Origin: Thamnaconus septentrionalis
Taxonomy: Eukaryota; Chordata; Actinopteri; Tetraodontiformes; Monacanthidae
Reading direction: 5' to 3'
Length of the DNA: 64,000 nucleotides
Assembly: GCA_009823395.1 (NCBI GenBank)
Contig: CM020518.1
Coordinates: 10,902,501 to 10,966,500, forward strand
Shown: piece by piece, positions 26,281-36,881 of the stretch
Position numbering within the stretch: the stretch's first letter is position 1
Layout: each line of letters starts with the position of its first letter
Program-made: the position numbers and the translations under genes
The notes under the pieces: generated by a model
Database searches by the model: none
Seen by the model: the letters and a program-made list of their open reading frames with translations, nothing else
Told to the model about the DNA's origin: nothing

Positions 26281-26413
26281 GGCCGTCCCTTGTTTTTGCA
26301 GGAGAGGCGATCTGCGTCATGCAGGGTCCACCTCCTTCGACGCACCATCAGCGTCCCGGTGGAGACACATTTTCCAGAATTCCACAGCCAGCTGTCCACC
26401 GAGAGCGGTCAGT
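26281..26413 (+). CDS. dab2ip: dab2ip exon 3, PH insert and RRT-SVPVE linker
   Basis: Acceptor 'ccttgcctcaacag' opens a 133-bp exon in phase 0 that ends in phase 1 at 'cagt|gtaagc'. It encodes [13 protein letters not shown], then [11 protein letters not shown], then a tail ending TESGQ. SYNGAP1 has 'PLLIRDRRSES...LLRRTVSVPVE' in the same place without gaps, and RASAL2 has 'LRRTVSVPSEGQFPEY', close to the HFPEF here. A second acceptor 21 bp in (at 26301) keeps the frame but drops seven residues that align with the family, so I chose the earlier one. A second donor at 26407 would also leave phase 1. The next coding exon lies beyond the window. Confidence 0.85.
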
Positions 26414-26448
26414 GTAAGCCTGAGGACACAACTCTGCAGCGATTTTAC

Positions 26449-26495
26449 ACACACGCACACACACACACACACACACACGCACTCTCACACACACT
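26449..26495. repeat. (CA)n microsatellite
   Basis: CA units with a few CG interruptions, starting about 35 bp after the exon 3 donor. Confidence 0.9.
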
Positions 26496-26897
26496 GCCAG
26501 ACGATTACCTCATCCTGTGCAGGAGCTTGAAAAGTCTTCCTCTAATCTAACTGATATAATTCAACTGGAATAAGAATTAATAAAAGAAACACGATTGATG
26601 AGATTATACTTTTTTGTTGTTCTTGTTGTTATTGTTATTGACTTATGGTATTTTAACATCTGGAGTCATGGGTTTTACCCATGTGTTTTCAGTTTCTTTG
26701 ATTTTGTTGTTTGGTTTGTTGGTTGTGCAATTTCTGATCATACCCAGGTAATAAGGACGAATCTGGTATTTTATTAAATGTACAATATTGAATTTGCAGC
26801 AGTTGTTGTTCTGTAAAGTATAATTTATTTTAAGACAGATCGTCCCACCAGGATAGTTTTTAACAGTATGTTTTGATTGCAAAATAGGTGAAAGAAT

Positions 26898-26929
26898 GTG
26901 TGTGTGTGTGTGTGTGTGGGGGGGGGGTT
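26898..26929. repeat. (GT)n followed by poly-G
   Basis: A GT run passes directly into a run of about nine G. Confidence 0.9.
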
Positions 26930-29900
26930 ATTGTTTTTTGTTTGTTGTTGTTTTTGCTTGTTTATTTGTTTATTGTGTTTGGGGGTCGCAGCTGCAACTT
27001 TGTTTTTGTTGTGCATTTTTGCTCTAATTTTCAAACAAACTAGAGTTCTTCATGGCATTTAAAAAACAGACGCACTGGTACTCACCCAGATTACCCGACT
27101 TCCGCCATCAAACACGTCAAAACAAATGAATCGCAAAAACCAGGACCCAATCATCATTTGACACGCCACGCCTGAAACCCGAATCACAGACCCGATCAGC
27201 AGCGATGCTACAGCCGATAAGCTAGTTTAAAAATAAACCTCTGCGCCTTACCTGATCTCATGCAGGTTACACAGATCCACGCTCACCGTTGTCGCGCTTC
27301 CTGTCTTGCTCAAAGTAGCAGCATGTTTGATCCACGCGACGGCGTCTCTGCCTATAACGCACCAAATTCTTCCATAATTGTTTGTGTTTGAGCGCGCCGC
27401 CGTCTTTGAACTTTAACCTTTCGCTTCAGGACAATCAAGACACTCGGTTTGTGACAGCTGATGCACCGTTTGTTTATAGCGTTAAAATAACAATTTACTG
27501 ATGGGCGATCTAATCAGAACATAAAACAGCTATTATTAGTGTCTCCTTGGATAGTAAAAATAAATAAATAAAATAAAATAAAATCAAAACTGTGGGTAAC
27601 TTCAGAGTCTTCGAAAACTTTTTTTCGGGGGCGAATATTGAATTACACCTATTTAAACGTCTCCATGGACGTTTAGAGGTTCAAAGTACGCTTATTTCGA
27701 GACTGTAAGTTTCATTTAAACCAATTTCTTCAATGTATTTTAGAAATTGGTTTAAAAGAATATTTCGAGGAAGGGAAAAAAAGATATTTTGAATCTGATT
27801 TCCGGCCACTAAAGCACCTAAGGCATTCCATTCATGACAGTCTAATTTCATAGGCATAAACAAAGACATCAAGCATACCAAACGCGTAGATATAAATGAC
27901 GTAACAACAAAAGTTAAACTTTGAATTATGATTGAGGACGTACAGTGCTGTGTATCTCCACATTATGGCCGTTTAGTCCAGAGAAAAGATGCTAAAATCA
28001 GATTGAGACAGATAAACGTTTTGGGTACAGTGTCGACAGTGAACACTTACCTAACATTAACCACTAGGTGGAGACATTGACACTTCATGGCACTATGAGG
28101 AATTCATCTTGACCACTAACACATAACCCTGGAAGGGGGGAAAAGTACTTTGAGTTTCATGTTGCAGTTGAAAGTAATAGCCCTGCTTCTAAAAAGTTGC
28201 CTTCGCATGCATGTGTGCCAGCAGCTCATTTAAAGCTGGTGGAGTGCGGTTGTGTGTGTCAGTATGGAGTCAGTCTGAATGAGGGGCTAGGTGGCATTGA
28301 GGTTTGACATTCAGAACTTGGTAACCCGCAGTTACCGTTGCTGGGTATTTGAGCTGGCATGCAAGCTAATATGTCTCACCTTTAAATCACTGGCTGCAGC
28401 GGGAGCGCACTTGAACTCGCTGTGCGATTGTCTTTCAAAGCAGTGCAGAGCACTGGGTTTGATTTGGTCGAAGTTCAGAAGTTTCTTCTTATTTTTTTCC
28501 ACTATCTTGTATCATTTGCCCTCATATTTTTAAGGGTTGTGATGAAGACTGCAGAAGAGCCAAGCTGCTTGGCATTGTTAAGTCACTGCAGCTCCAACTA
28601 CAGCAACAAAGTCGGGTTTTGACACTCGCATCCAGTTTCATAACACAGCTTCACCGACACAAGCGACGCCAGGCTGATAATGAAAGAGCAGCAGATGCAT
28701 TGTTACGCTGGCTCTGCGATTAGACTGATTTTGTTTTCCCGACAAGAGACAAGAACAAAAGTGGGGTGGAGAAGAATTAAAAAAAAGCACAACAAATGTC
28801 TGCCAGCTACTTCACTAATTACACGGTGCCTCTGCAGAGCTGCCAATAACATTTGAAACTTTTCCATGATGATGATGCAAAACAATCTCTGAATTGCTGA
28901 TCCAGGTTTCCACGCACAGGCTACTCTTAGGCTTCTTGATAGATGGAATGCATTACCATACGCCTCGGGAAGGTTTAATGTGGACATGTGTGAGACACAC
29001 GCGGCTTTACAAGCAGTGGTAGGGTTGCCATTTGGTGAACATGAAGATGATGAAGGTTTTGTCTGCTTTCCATTGTAGTCCCATTTATTCTTTATCCCGT
29101 ACACCATCTCCTGTACCAGTACTTCTGACAACAGGTTTTGCATTAAGTATGCAGATGACACTGCGTTAGTAAGACTCCTACATGGAGAGGAAGGACATAG
29201 GCCAAGAGGACAAATCTTGTCGTCTTACAACTTAGAGACTCAGGAAACGTCTTTTCATTTTAAACAGCGACAATCATTCAATTGCATAAACTGGAAACTG
29301 CAAGTGGTTTTCAGTCGTCGCAGCACTACAAACACACAGGCTGTGTCGTGCTAAATTATTCATTGGCAGGTTGGCCCACCTGCTCTTGTCCTGATGTGAG
29401 ACCAATGCTCAAATGAGCAGGACGATGAATAGAAACCTACAAAAAGAGGAAGTGGGACCCACAGACACACCTTTCATCTCTTCTCTTCGTCCAACTTAAG
29501 AGCACATGCTTCCTTTGGTCCTATGAAGTGGAGATTTTTTTTTTTCCCCAAAATGTGCGGTAGATGGCGAGAAACGCACCACGTTCCCGACCAAACACCC
29601 ACCTTTCATGTCTCTGAAGTGTCACCAGGGTTTTTTTTTCTCAATCGGTGTTTGTTTTGGTCTTCCTCAATGCCGCCCTGGGAGGCTTTTCATCCGCCTG
29701 TACTATAAAGACGCTGGGGTGCATGCTGTCCTATTTTCCCCCTTTTCACTGCCTCTATAAATATTTTCGCAGCAGCCGTAACACTTTGCGATGGGATTAA
29801 ACCGAGCTGAATGACTGACCGAAGGCTGCGGAGAGCTTTCCGCATGCCTTGCAGCCAAAATGCCGCCTCTCATGAATATTGAGAGTAGGCCCCTGCGATA

Positions 29901-30959
29901 AATTTGATAATTTGGACCGTCGCTAGCCGCACGTCGTGTGTGTTGACTTTTTGCCAGTCCCTTCACTTTATCCTGCAGGCACACCGCTAAATAATCAGTT
30001 TGCTGGGCCTTGTCAACCTCGCCACTGTCTCGCAATCCCAGAGTGATTCCAATTATCTAAAATATGAAAGACTTATCTGGGAACCTTGTCTGGCTCAGAC
30101 TGAAATGTCTTCAAGGCTGTTTTGACTCCTTTCGGTCACGTTGCAATCGCAAAAGAACAAAAAGGAGTGCAGTCATTAAAACATTTTGCTCGGATTGCAT
30201 TTCATCATATTGTTGTGGTGGAAATACTAATTATCTGAAAGTTGGCAATCTTAAACTTAATGAATTTAAGTTTGATTACAGCTTGTGTTTGTCTTGATGG
30301 TATTTGTTCAAGGGACAGACTATCATTGATCCAACAGTCAGCAAAAAAGTTGGTAATGTTGGGGGAGTATTTTTCTAATATAGCAAAAAAACTGCAGGAG
30401 GAGTCAACTATGATATGGTTTAATGACTGTTTATGTTCTTTCATAGGCCAATCAAACCTGACAGCAGTGCTGTAATTATGTACATTTGAATCAGCATTTT
30501 GGAAGTCAAGAACGTCTCCTGTTACATATCCCTTGGCATTTCTAATGGAAATATAAGTAGCTGCATCACTAATGTTCTGACCGCACAGCCTGGTACCGTT
30601 CAGGTTGGATCAGGTAGCTCGTGGGATCCAAATTTAAATAATAATATAAACAATGCCCAGCCTGCACATCCTGACCCCGGATTAAAGGGAAAATCAAAAT
30701 TTCAACCATCTATGTTGACAGAGGCTCAGGTGACATTTTCTGATCCTCACAACCGTTCTGGCGTATCACGGAGGGAAAGAATTTCACCCAACGCTAATAC
30801 AACGGAAGCCAACTGTGACCATGCACTCAAACGTGGAAAAAAAAAAGAGGGGGAACAGATGGAAAACACAACATGTCTTCTCGCCGCCTTTGTGTGCCTT
30901 GATCAACGTTGTCCTGAAGTCTCTCAGCATTCCGATCAATTCCAATCATTTATTTACCC

Positions 30960-31105
30960 AGGTTGAGAGAGGGTGGGAGGAAACAGGGGAGAAACCGCAA
31001 GAGACATCAGTGAGAACATGCAAGCTTCACAAAAAAAAAAAAAACCCCGGGGTGGGAATCAAACCTGCAAACTTCTCGCTGGCAACTGTCCACCAGCAAA
31101 TAAAC
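30960..31105 (-). repeat. antisense SINE fragment in unit 1
   Basis: The reading 'gggtgggaggaaacaggggagaaacc...gagaacatgcaagcttcac...gggaatcaaacctgcaa' is the reverse complement of the tRNA-like head of the SINE at 22.3 kb, including a B box mutated to GGTTTGATTCC. It also produces the end of a spurious 155-codon open frame. Confidence 0.6.
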
Positions 31106-31350
31106 TAACTTCGTTAGACAAACAAGAGTTGGCTGTGTGTCTCTCTGCATGTTTTCGTCATCTCTCCCTTCAATGACCCCATTAATTCCATGACAGTGAA
31201 CACACTTGCAGGCTGGAAAAGCTTTTATATTGCCTTTTAACATACACGTAGCACCATCATGGTTATAAGCTTTTCTTTATTGGAAGAAAAGATAATAAGC
31301 CGAGTTTGAAAGTGATCAAAGAGGAAAGAGTCAGCACTGCTACAACCCTA

Positions 31351-31445
31351 GTCTCTCTCTCTCTCTTTCTCTCTCTCTCCAACACCACAATGTGGTCTCT
31401 CTCCCTCCCTCCCTCTCTCTCTCCGTCTCTCCTCCCTCCCATCCT
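31351..31445. repeat. CT-rich tract upstream of promoter 1b, copy 1
   Basis: Two (CT)n stretches separated by 'ccaacaccacaatgtgg', then CCCT units, about 90 bp upstream of the TATA box. Such GA/CT tracts are frequent in promoters; any function is inference. Confidence 0.85.
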
Positions 31446-31525
31446 GCGCTCCACTGTGCTCTCTCACCCACTGCCTCTCCTCTCTCATTTGCAGAGCAGG
31501 GCTCATTCACACAGATGTAACGCCG

Positions 31526-31540
31526 GGCGGGTATAAGAGA
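31526..31540 (+). promoter_or_regulatory. TATA-box core promoter of exon 1b, copy 1
   Basis: 'GGGCGGGTATAAGAGA' joins a GC-rich TFIIB-recognition-like element to a TATA box. A start site about 30 bp downstream would fall in the GAGCC/GAGCT repeat at 31552-31581 and give a 5' leader of roughly 240 bases before the ATG at 31807. A possible splice acceptor ('ctcatttgcag', 31487-31497) just upstream leaves open that this is an internal 5' exon. Confidence 0.55.
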
Positions 31541-31551
31541 AAGGCTGGACT

Positions 31552-31581
31552 GAGCCGAGCTGAGCCGAGCCGAGCTGAGCT
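31552..31581 (+). repeat. GAGCC/GAGCT pentamer repeat at the predicted start site, copy 1
   Basis: Six pentamers (gagcc gagct gagcc gagcc gagct gagct) lie 14-43 bp downstream of the TATA box, where transcription should begin. Confidence 0.9.
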
Positions 31582-31763
31582 GGCAGGCTTTTTTTTTTTC
31601 GCAGGGCCCCGGAATCGGAGCCAGCCGCTCGCAGAAGTCGAGGAGTTGGGGGTGAGGGAGGGGTGGGTTGGCTGGGTGCTGGCCAGAAGAGCAGAGTACA
31701 AGCGGAGAGCAGACGGCACGTAGATACAGTTTCAGCGACAGAGACAACTTTGCCTTCGGGGAT

Positions 31764-31799
31764 ATGGGAGTGTTGATCCTGGCGCTGGCCACCCTGTGA
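31764..31799 (+). CDS. upstream ORF in exon 1b leader, copy 1
   Basis: ATG with G at +4 opens an 11-residue frame, MGVLILALATL, that stops 7 bases before the main ATG and is out of frame with it. A uORF so close to the main start could limit initiation there. It is very hydrophobic and short; peptide function is not suggested. Confidence 0.4.
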   Translation: MGVLILALATL

Positions 31800-31806
31800 C
31801 TGGAAC

Positions 31807-31846
31807 ATGGAGACCGACACCGGCACCCGTCCGGAGGGAGAGCATG
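31807..31846 (+). CDS. dab2ip: dab2ip alternative start exon 1b, copy 1, coding part
   Basis: ATG in a strong context (A at -3, G at +4) opens METDTGTRPEGEH plus one base, ending at 'catg|gtgagt', a good donor. Thirteen codons plus one base is the same length and phase as the short leader of human DAB2IP isoform 2 (MEPDSLLDQDDSY), which also starts ME.D; beyond that the residues differ. This leader would skip the PH exons at 23.1 and 26.3 kb. It could instead be the first exon of another transcript, but the matching phase and location between the exons of dab2ip favour this reading. Confidence 0.6.
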
Positions 31847-34257
31847 GTGAGTGGGAGACCTGGGGTGATACAGCAATAGGGTGAAGTTGAAGCGCAGCGA
31901 TGTCCGGTCACATGACTTCCCTGCTGGCTGGCTTTTAAAGACTTGGCTCTGTAACTGTGCAACATTAGAAGCCTCGCTGTCAGATGAATGGAACTTCAGT
32001 CTGACCTCCAGGCTAAGAGTTTGGTATAGGTTAAAAAAGGTTGAAATAAAAGGCTGCAGAGTGGGGTGGAGAAGAATTAAAAAAAGCACAACAAATGTCT
32101 GCCAGCTACTTCACTAATTACGCGGTGCCTCTGCAGAGCTGCCAATAACATTTGAAACTTTTCCATGATGATGATGCAAAACAATCTCTGAATTGCTGAT
32201 CCAGGTTTCCACGCTAGGCTACTCTTAGGCTTCCTGATAGATGGAATGCATTACCATACACGCCTCGGGAAGGTTTAATGTGGACATGTGTGAGACACAC
32301 TTGTGACTTTACAAGCAGTGGTAGGGTTGCCATTTGGTGAACATGAAGATGATGAAGGTTTTGTCTGCTTTCCATTGTAGTCCCATTTATTCTTTATCCC
32401 GTGACACCATCTCCTGTACCAGTACTTCTGACAACAGGTTTTGCATTAAGTATGCAGATGACACTGCGTTAGTAAGACTCCTACATGGAGAGGAAGGACA
32501 TAGGCCAAGAGGACAAATCTTGTCGTCTTACAACTTAGAGACTCAGGAAACGCTCTTTTCATTTTAAACAGCGACAATCATTCAATTGCATAAACTGGAA
32601 ACTGCGAGTGGTTTTCAGTCGTCGCAGCACTACAAACACACAGGCTGTGTCGTGCTAAATTATTCATTGGCAGGTTGGCCCACCTGCTCTTGTCCTGATG
32701 TGAGACCAATGCTCAAATGAGCAGGACGATGAATAGAAACCTACAAAAGGAAGTGGGACCCACAGACACACCTTTCATCTCTTCTCTTCGTCCAACTTAA
32801 GAGCACATGCTTCCTTTGGTCCTATGAAGTGGAGATTTTTTTTTCCCCAAAATGTGCGGTAGATGGGCAGAAACGCACCACGTTCCCGACCAAACACCCA
32901 CCTTTCATGTCTCTGAAGTGTCACCAGGGTTTTTTTTCTCAATCGGTGTTTGTTTTGGTCTTCCTCAATGCCGCCCTGGGAGGCTTTTCATCCGCCTGTA
33001 CTATAAAGACGCTGGGGTGCATGCTGTCCTATTTTCCCCCTTTTCACTGCCTCTATAAATATTTTTCGCAGCAGCCGTAACACTTTGCGATGGGATTAAA
33101 CCGAGCTGAATGACTGACCGAAGGCTGCGGAGAGCTTTCCGCATGCCTTGCAGCCAAAATGCCGCCTCTCATGAATATTGAGAGTAGGCCCCTGCGATAA
33201 ATTTGATAATTTGGACCGTCGCTAGCCGCACGTCGTGTGTGTTGACTTTTTGCCAGTCCCTTCACTTTATCCTGCAGGCACACCGCTAAATAATCAGTTT
33301 GCTGGGCCTTGTCAACCTCGCCACTGTCTCGCAATCCCAGAGTGATTCCAATTATCTAAAATATGAAAGACTTATCTGGGAACCTTGTCTGGCTCAGACT
33401 GAAATGTCTTCAAGGCTGTTTTGACTCCTTTCGGTCACGTTGCACCGCAAAAGAACAAAAAGGAGTGCAGTCATTAAAACATTTTGCTCGGATTGCATTT
33501 CATCATATTGTTGTGGTGGAAATACTAATTATCTGAAAGTTGGCAATCTTAAACTTAATGAATTTAAGTTTGATTACAGCTTGTGTTTGTCTTGATGGTA
33601 TTTGTTCAAGGGACAGACTATCATTGATCCAACAGTCAGCAAAAAAGTTGGTAATGTTGGGGGAGTATTTTTCTAATATAGCAAAAAAACTGCAGGAGGA
33701 GTCAACTATGATATGGTTTTATGACTGTTTATGTTCTTTCATAGGCCAATCAAACCTGACAGCAGTGCTGTAATTATGTACATTTGAATCAGCATTTTGG
33801 AAGTCAAGAACGTCTCCTGTTACATATCCCTTGGCATTTCTAATGGAAATATAAGTAGCTGCATCACTAATGTTCTGACCGCACAGCCTGGTACCGTTCA
33901 GGTTGGATCAGGTAGCTCGTGGGATCCAAATTTAAATAATAATATAAACAATGCCCAGCCTGCACATCCTGACCCCGGATTAAAGGGAAAATCAAAATTT
34001 CAACCATCTATGTTGACAGAGGCTCAGGTGACATTTTCTGATCCTCACAACCGTTCTGGCGTATCACGGAGGGAAAGAATTTCACCCAATGCTAATACAA
34101 CGGAAGCCAACTGTGACCATGCACTCAAACGTGGAAAAAAAAAAAAAAAGAGGGGGGAACAGATGGAAAACACAACATGTCTTCTCGCCGCCTTGTGTGC
34201 CTTGATCAACGTTGTCCTGAAGTCTCTCAGCATTCCGATCAATTCCAATCATTTATT

Positions 34258-34408
34258 TACCCAGGTTGAGAGAGGGGTGGGAGGAAACAGGGGAGAAACC
34301 GCGCAGACATCAGTGAGAACATGCAAGCTTCACAAAAAAAAAAAACCCGGGGTGGGAATCAAACCTGCAAACTTCTCGCTGGCAACTGTCCACCAGCAAA
34401 TAAACTAA
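34258..34408 (-). repeat. antisense SINE fragment in unit 2
   Basis: The duplicate of the fragment at 30960. Small indels relative to copy 1 ('ccgcaagagacatc' against 'ccgcgcagacatc') change the open frames across it. Confidence 0.6.
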
Positions 34409-34653
34409 CTTCGTTAGACAAACAAGAGTTGGCTGTGTGTCTCTCTGCATGTTTTCGTCATCTCTCCCTTCAATGACCCCATTAATTCCATGACAGTGAA
34501 CACACTTGCAGGCTGGAAAAGCTTTTATATTGCCTTTTTAACATACACGTAGCACCATCATGGTTATAAGCTTCTTTCTTTATTGGAAGAAAAGATAATA
34601 AGCCGAGTTTGAAAGTGATCAAAGAGGAAAGAGTCAGCACTGCTACAACCCTA

Positions 34654-34748
34654 GTCTCTCTCTCTCTCTTTCTCTCTCTCTCCAACACCACAATGTGGTC
34701 TCTCTCCCTCCCTCCCTCTCTCTCTCCGTCTCTCCTCCCTCCCATCCT
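34654..34748. repeat. CT-rich tract upstream of promoter 1b, copy 2
   Basis: Duplicate of the tract in unit 1. Confidence 0.85.
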
Positions 34749-34828
34749 GCGCTCCACTGTGCTCTCTCACCCACTGCCTCTCCTCTCTCATTTGCAGAGC
34801 AGGGCTCATTCACACAGATGTAACGCCG

Positions 34829-34843
34829 GGCGGGTATAAGAGA
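34829..34843 (+). promoter_or_regulatory. TATA-box core promoter of exon 1b, copy 2
   Basis: Identical to the copy 1 element, 3303 bp downstream, with the same downstream sequence. Confidence 0.55.
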
Positions 34844-34854
34844 AAGGCTGGACT

Positions 34855-34884
34855 GAGCCGAGCTGAGCCGAGCCGAGCTGAGCT
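34855..34884 (+). repeat. GAGCC/GAGCT pentamer repeat, copy 2
   Basis: Same six pentamers in the second unit. Confidence 0.9.
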
Positions 34885-35066
34885 GGCAGGCTTTTTTTTT
34901 TTCGCAGGGCCCCGGAATCGGAGCCAGCCGCTCGCAGAAGTCGAGGAGTTGGGGGTGAGGGAGGGGTGGGTTGGCTGGGTGCTGGCCAGAAGAGCAGAGT
35001 ACAAGCGGAGAGCAGACGGCACGTAGATACAGTTTCAGCGACAGAGACAACTTTGCCTTCGGGGAT

Positions 35067-35102
35067 ATGGGAGTGTTGATCCTGGCGCTGGCCACCCTGT
35101 GA
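35067..35102 (+). CDS. upstream ORF in exon 1b leader, copy 2
   Basis: Identical to the uORF in copy 1, with the same 7-base gap to the main ATG. Confidence 0.4.
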   Translation: MGVLILALATL

Positions 35103-35109
35103 CTGGAAC

Positions 35110-35149
35110 ATGGAGACCGACACCGGCACCCGTCCGGAGGGAGAGCATG
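35110..35149 (+). CDS. dab2ip: dab2ip alternative start exon 1b, copy 2, coding part
   Basis: The same 40 bases, start context and donor as copy 1. If the duplication is real, two promoters would make transcripts with the same first coding exon, and copy 1 transcripts would have to splice past copy 2, which has no acceptor of its own that is clearly used. Confidence 0.55.
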
Positions 35150-36845
35150 GTGAGTGGGAGACCTGGGGTGATACAGCAATAGGGTGAAGTTGAAGCGCAG
35201 CGATGTCCGGTCACATGACTTCCCTGCTGGCTGGCTTTTAAAGACTTGGCTCTGTAACTGTGCAACATTAGAAGCCTCGCTGTCAGATGAATGGAACTTC
35301 AGTCTGACCTCCAGGCTAAGAGTTTGGTATAGGTTAAAAAAAAGGTTGAAATAAAAGGCTGCAGACGAAAAAAAGAGGCCTTAACGCGATCAGATGAGAA
35401 TGGATTTTGGGATATATCTAATTTTACGCGAATTTGTCTTCTGCTCCGTCCTTGCCTTGTGTCTGAGCATCGCGCGGCTTCCTCGGCGTCGCCGCAATTA
35501 AGTGTGACACGTGCGAGGGTGGGCCGTGGGTGCAGCGCCTCTGTTCAAAACGAGCGGGCGAGATGGTTTTTGACGGCAGAGCCAAATCTGCGGGTTAGTT
35601 TGCCCCGTGTGGAGCACTGACAAGGCATGTGTGGGCGTTCGTGTTGGAGGCGCGAGCAGGAGAATGGAAGGGGAAGAGGCAGAGGAGAGAAAAGGGGGGA
35701 GTATGCAAGACAGGGAGTTGTGTACACAAAATAAATCCAGCGGGATCTGGACGGTGGGCCTGCCGCGAGTGTTCGTGCATTTTCTTCCCCCTCATTTTCC
35801 ACTGACTCTTTTAAAAAAGAGAGAGAAAAAAATAACCTCTCCGCCGCCGCTGCGAACGTTAAAGATGTTTTTTTTACTGGATGCGTAGTGAACCAGCCCC
35901 CCCCCCCAAAGAAAAATGATGTTTTGTCTTCACGAAAGCGATGGCGGTGGCTCTGTGGCTGAGTGCTGCTGATGAAGAATGCGGTTAACGGGGTGAGTCA
36001 ACAGAGGACGTTTCCAGGAGGCAACTCTGCTCGGCAGCCACGCAGCTTTGTGCGCTGGGCCGTATGCCACGGGAAAGAGATGGCGAGGCGGCGGAAAGGA
36101 GGCCACTTTGCTCCACCTCCTGAGACTTTTAACTTTTGTCCAGTGAGTAGGCAAAAGTTGGTGAGAGCAACTGATATTTCCTTTAGGGGGGAAAAAAACT
36201 GGTAAATGATTAAACTGTCTCCGTCTGAACCTCAGAAAACATCAGGGAGGATATAAATGGGAGAGTAAGAGAAGAGGGCAATAATCTGATATCATTCAAT
36301 TACATGCAGACGAAAGGGAGTTCACGCTTCCCAAGGCGTCGCTTCGCAGTCTCTCACGAACACCCAGCGAAAAGACTAATTACTGGACAACCGTTTGCGA
36401 GGTTGCGCCACATAATACAGATCACATGTCAGCGCAAGCAGCAGCTTCCCACTTTCCCCATCACTTGATTTAACAATGCCAGTGCCAATTCAATTTGAGC
36501 TGCTGCCCATATATTGAAGTTCACCGGGTGGCAATTATGCAACTGCAGCAGCCAGACAGAAAAAGTTGGTTGGAATTTATTTTCCACCACATATGGACTT
36601 GTAACAGTGAGAATGCCACACCTGCAAATAAATGACACTCTGCCCCCAATTGGCCTTGCACAGGCCCTTGCATGCCATGTCTTCACTCCCTGGATCAGCC
36701 CCCCCTCCTCTCCTCAGATGTCTTTTCTGGTGTCTTTGGCACCTCAGCCATGACAAACATAATGAGACTACAGAGTTAGCTAGCCAGGAAAAAGTCGTTG
36801 AGACTGGTGCCTGCTGTAAAGTGAAGCGTGTCTTTGCAAAAAATA

Positions 36846-36881
36846 AAGGGGGGGTACGGAGGGGGGGGTGGGGGGGGGGGG
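36846..36881 (+). repeat. poly-G cluster, possible G-quadruplex
   Basis: Runs of seven, eight and eleven or so G with short breaks ('ggggggtacggaggggggggtggggggggggggc'). Confidence 0.85.

Larger units (their letters stand above)
26414..28760 (+). other. dab2ip: dab2ip intron 3, first part
   Basis: No exon recognised. It holds CA and GT microsatellites and AT-rich DNA with AAAT tracts near 27560. The intron continues past the right end of the window and is therefore longer than 37 kb. Confidence 0.55.
28761..32060 (+). repeat. tandem duplication unit 1 (about 3.30 kb)
   Basis: The unit starts 'gtggggtggagaagaatt' and ends 'aaaggctgcaga', and is followed at once by a second near-identical unit. 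It contains, in order, AT-rich DNA, an antisense SINE piece, a CT-rich tract, a TATA promoter, a uORF and a dab2ip-type start exon with its donor and about 210 bp of intron. The left flank ends in 'caaaa', so the junction shares at most a single A: there is no long repeat at the breakpoints. Confidence 0.95.
32061..35365 (+). repeat. tandem duplication unit 2 (about 3.31 kb)
   Basis: Head-to-tail copy of unit 1, colinear over its whole length (offset +3303 at the promoter). By eye there are about twenty differences, mostly one- to four-base indels plus a few substitutions such as 'acacgg/acgcgg' and 'cttcttgat/cttcctgat'. The promoter, uORF, start exon and donor are identical between copies. 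Unique sequence resumes with 'cgaaaaaaagaggcc'. Confidence 0.95.

Noticed and set aside
30499..30966. 155-codon open frame in duplication unit 1, extended to 203 codons in unit 2 (33797-34408)
   Set aside because: It begins without an ATG, runs through a poly-A tract and an antisense SINE, and its length changes between copies through small indels. Nothing in it resembles a known protein.
31340..32089. 249-codon minus-strand open frame (and 178 codons in unit 2)
   Set aside because: It is antisense to the promoter and exon 1b, and its C-terminal half is an Arg/Glu repeat read from the CT tract. It lacks splice or promoter support.
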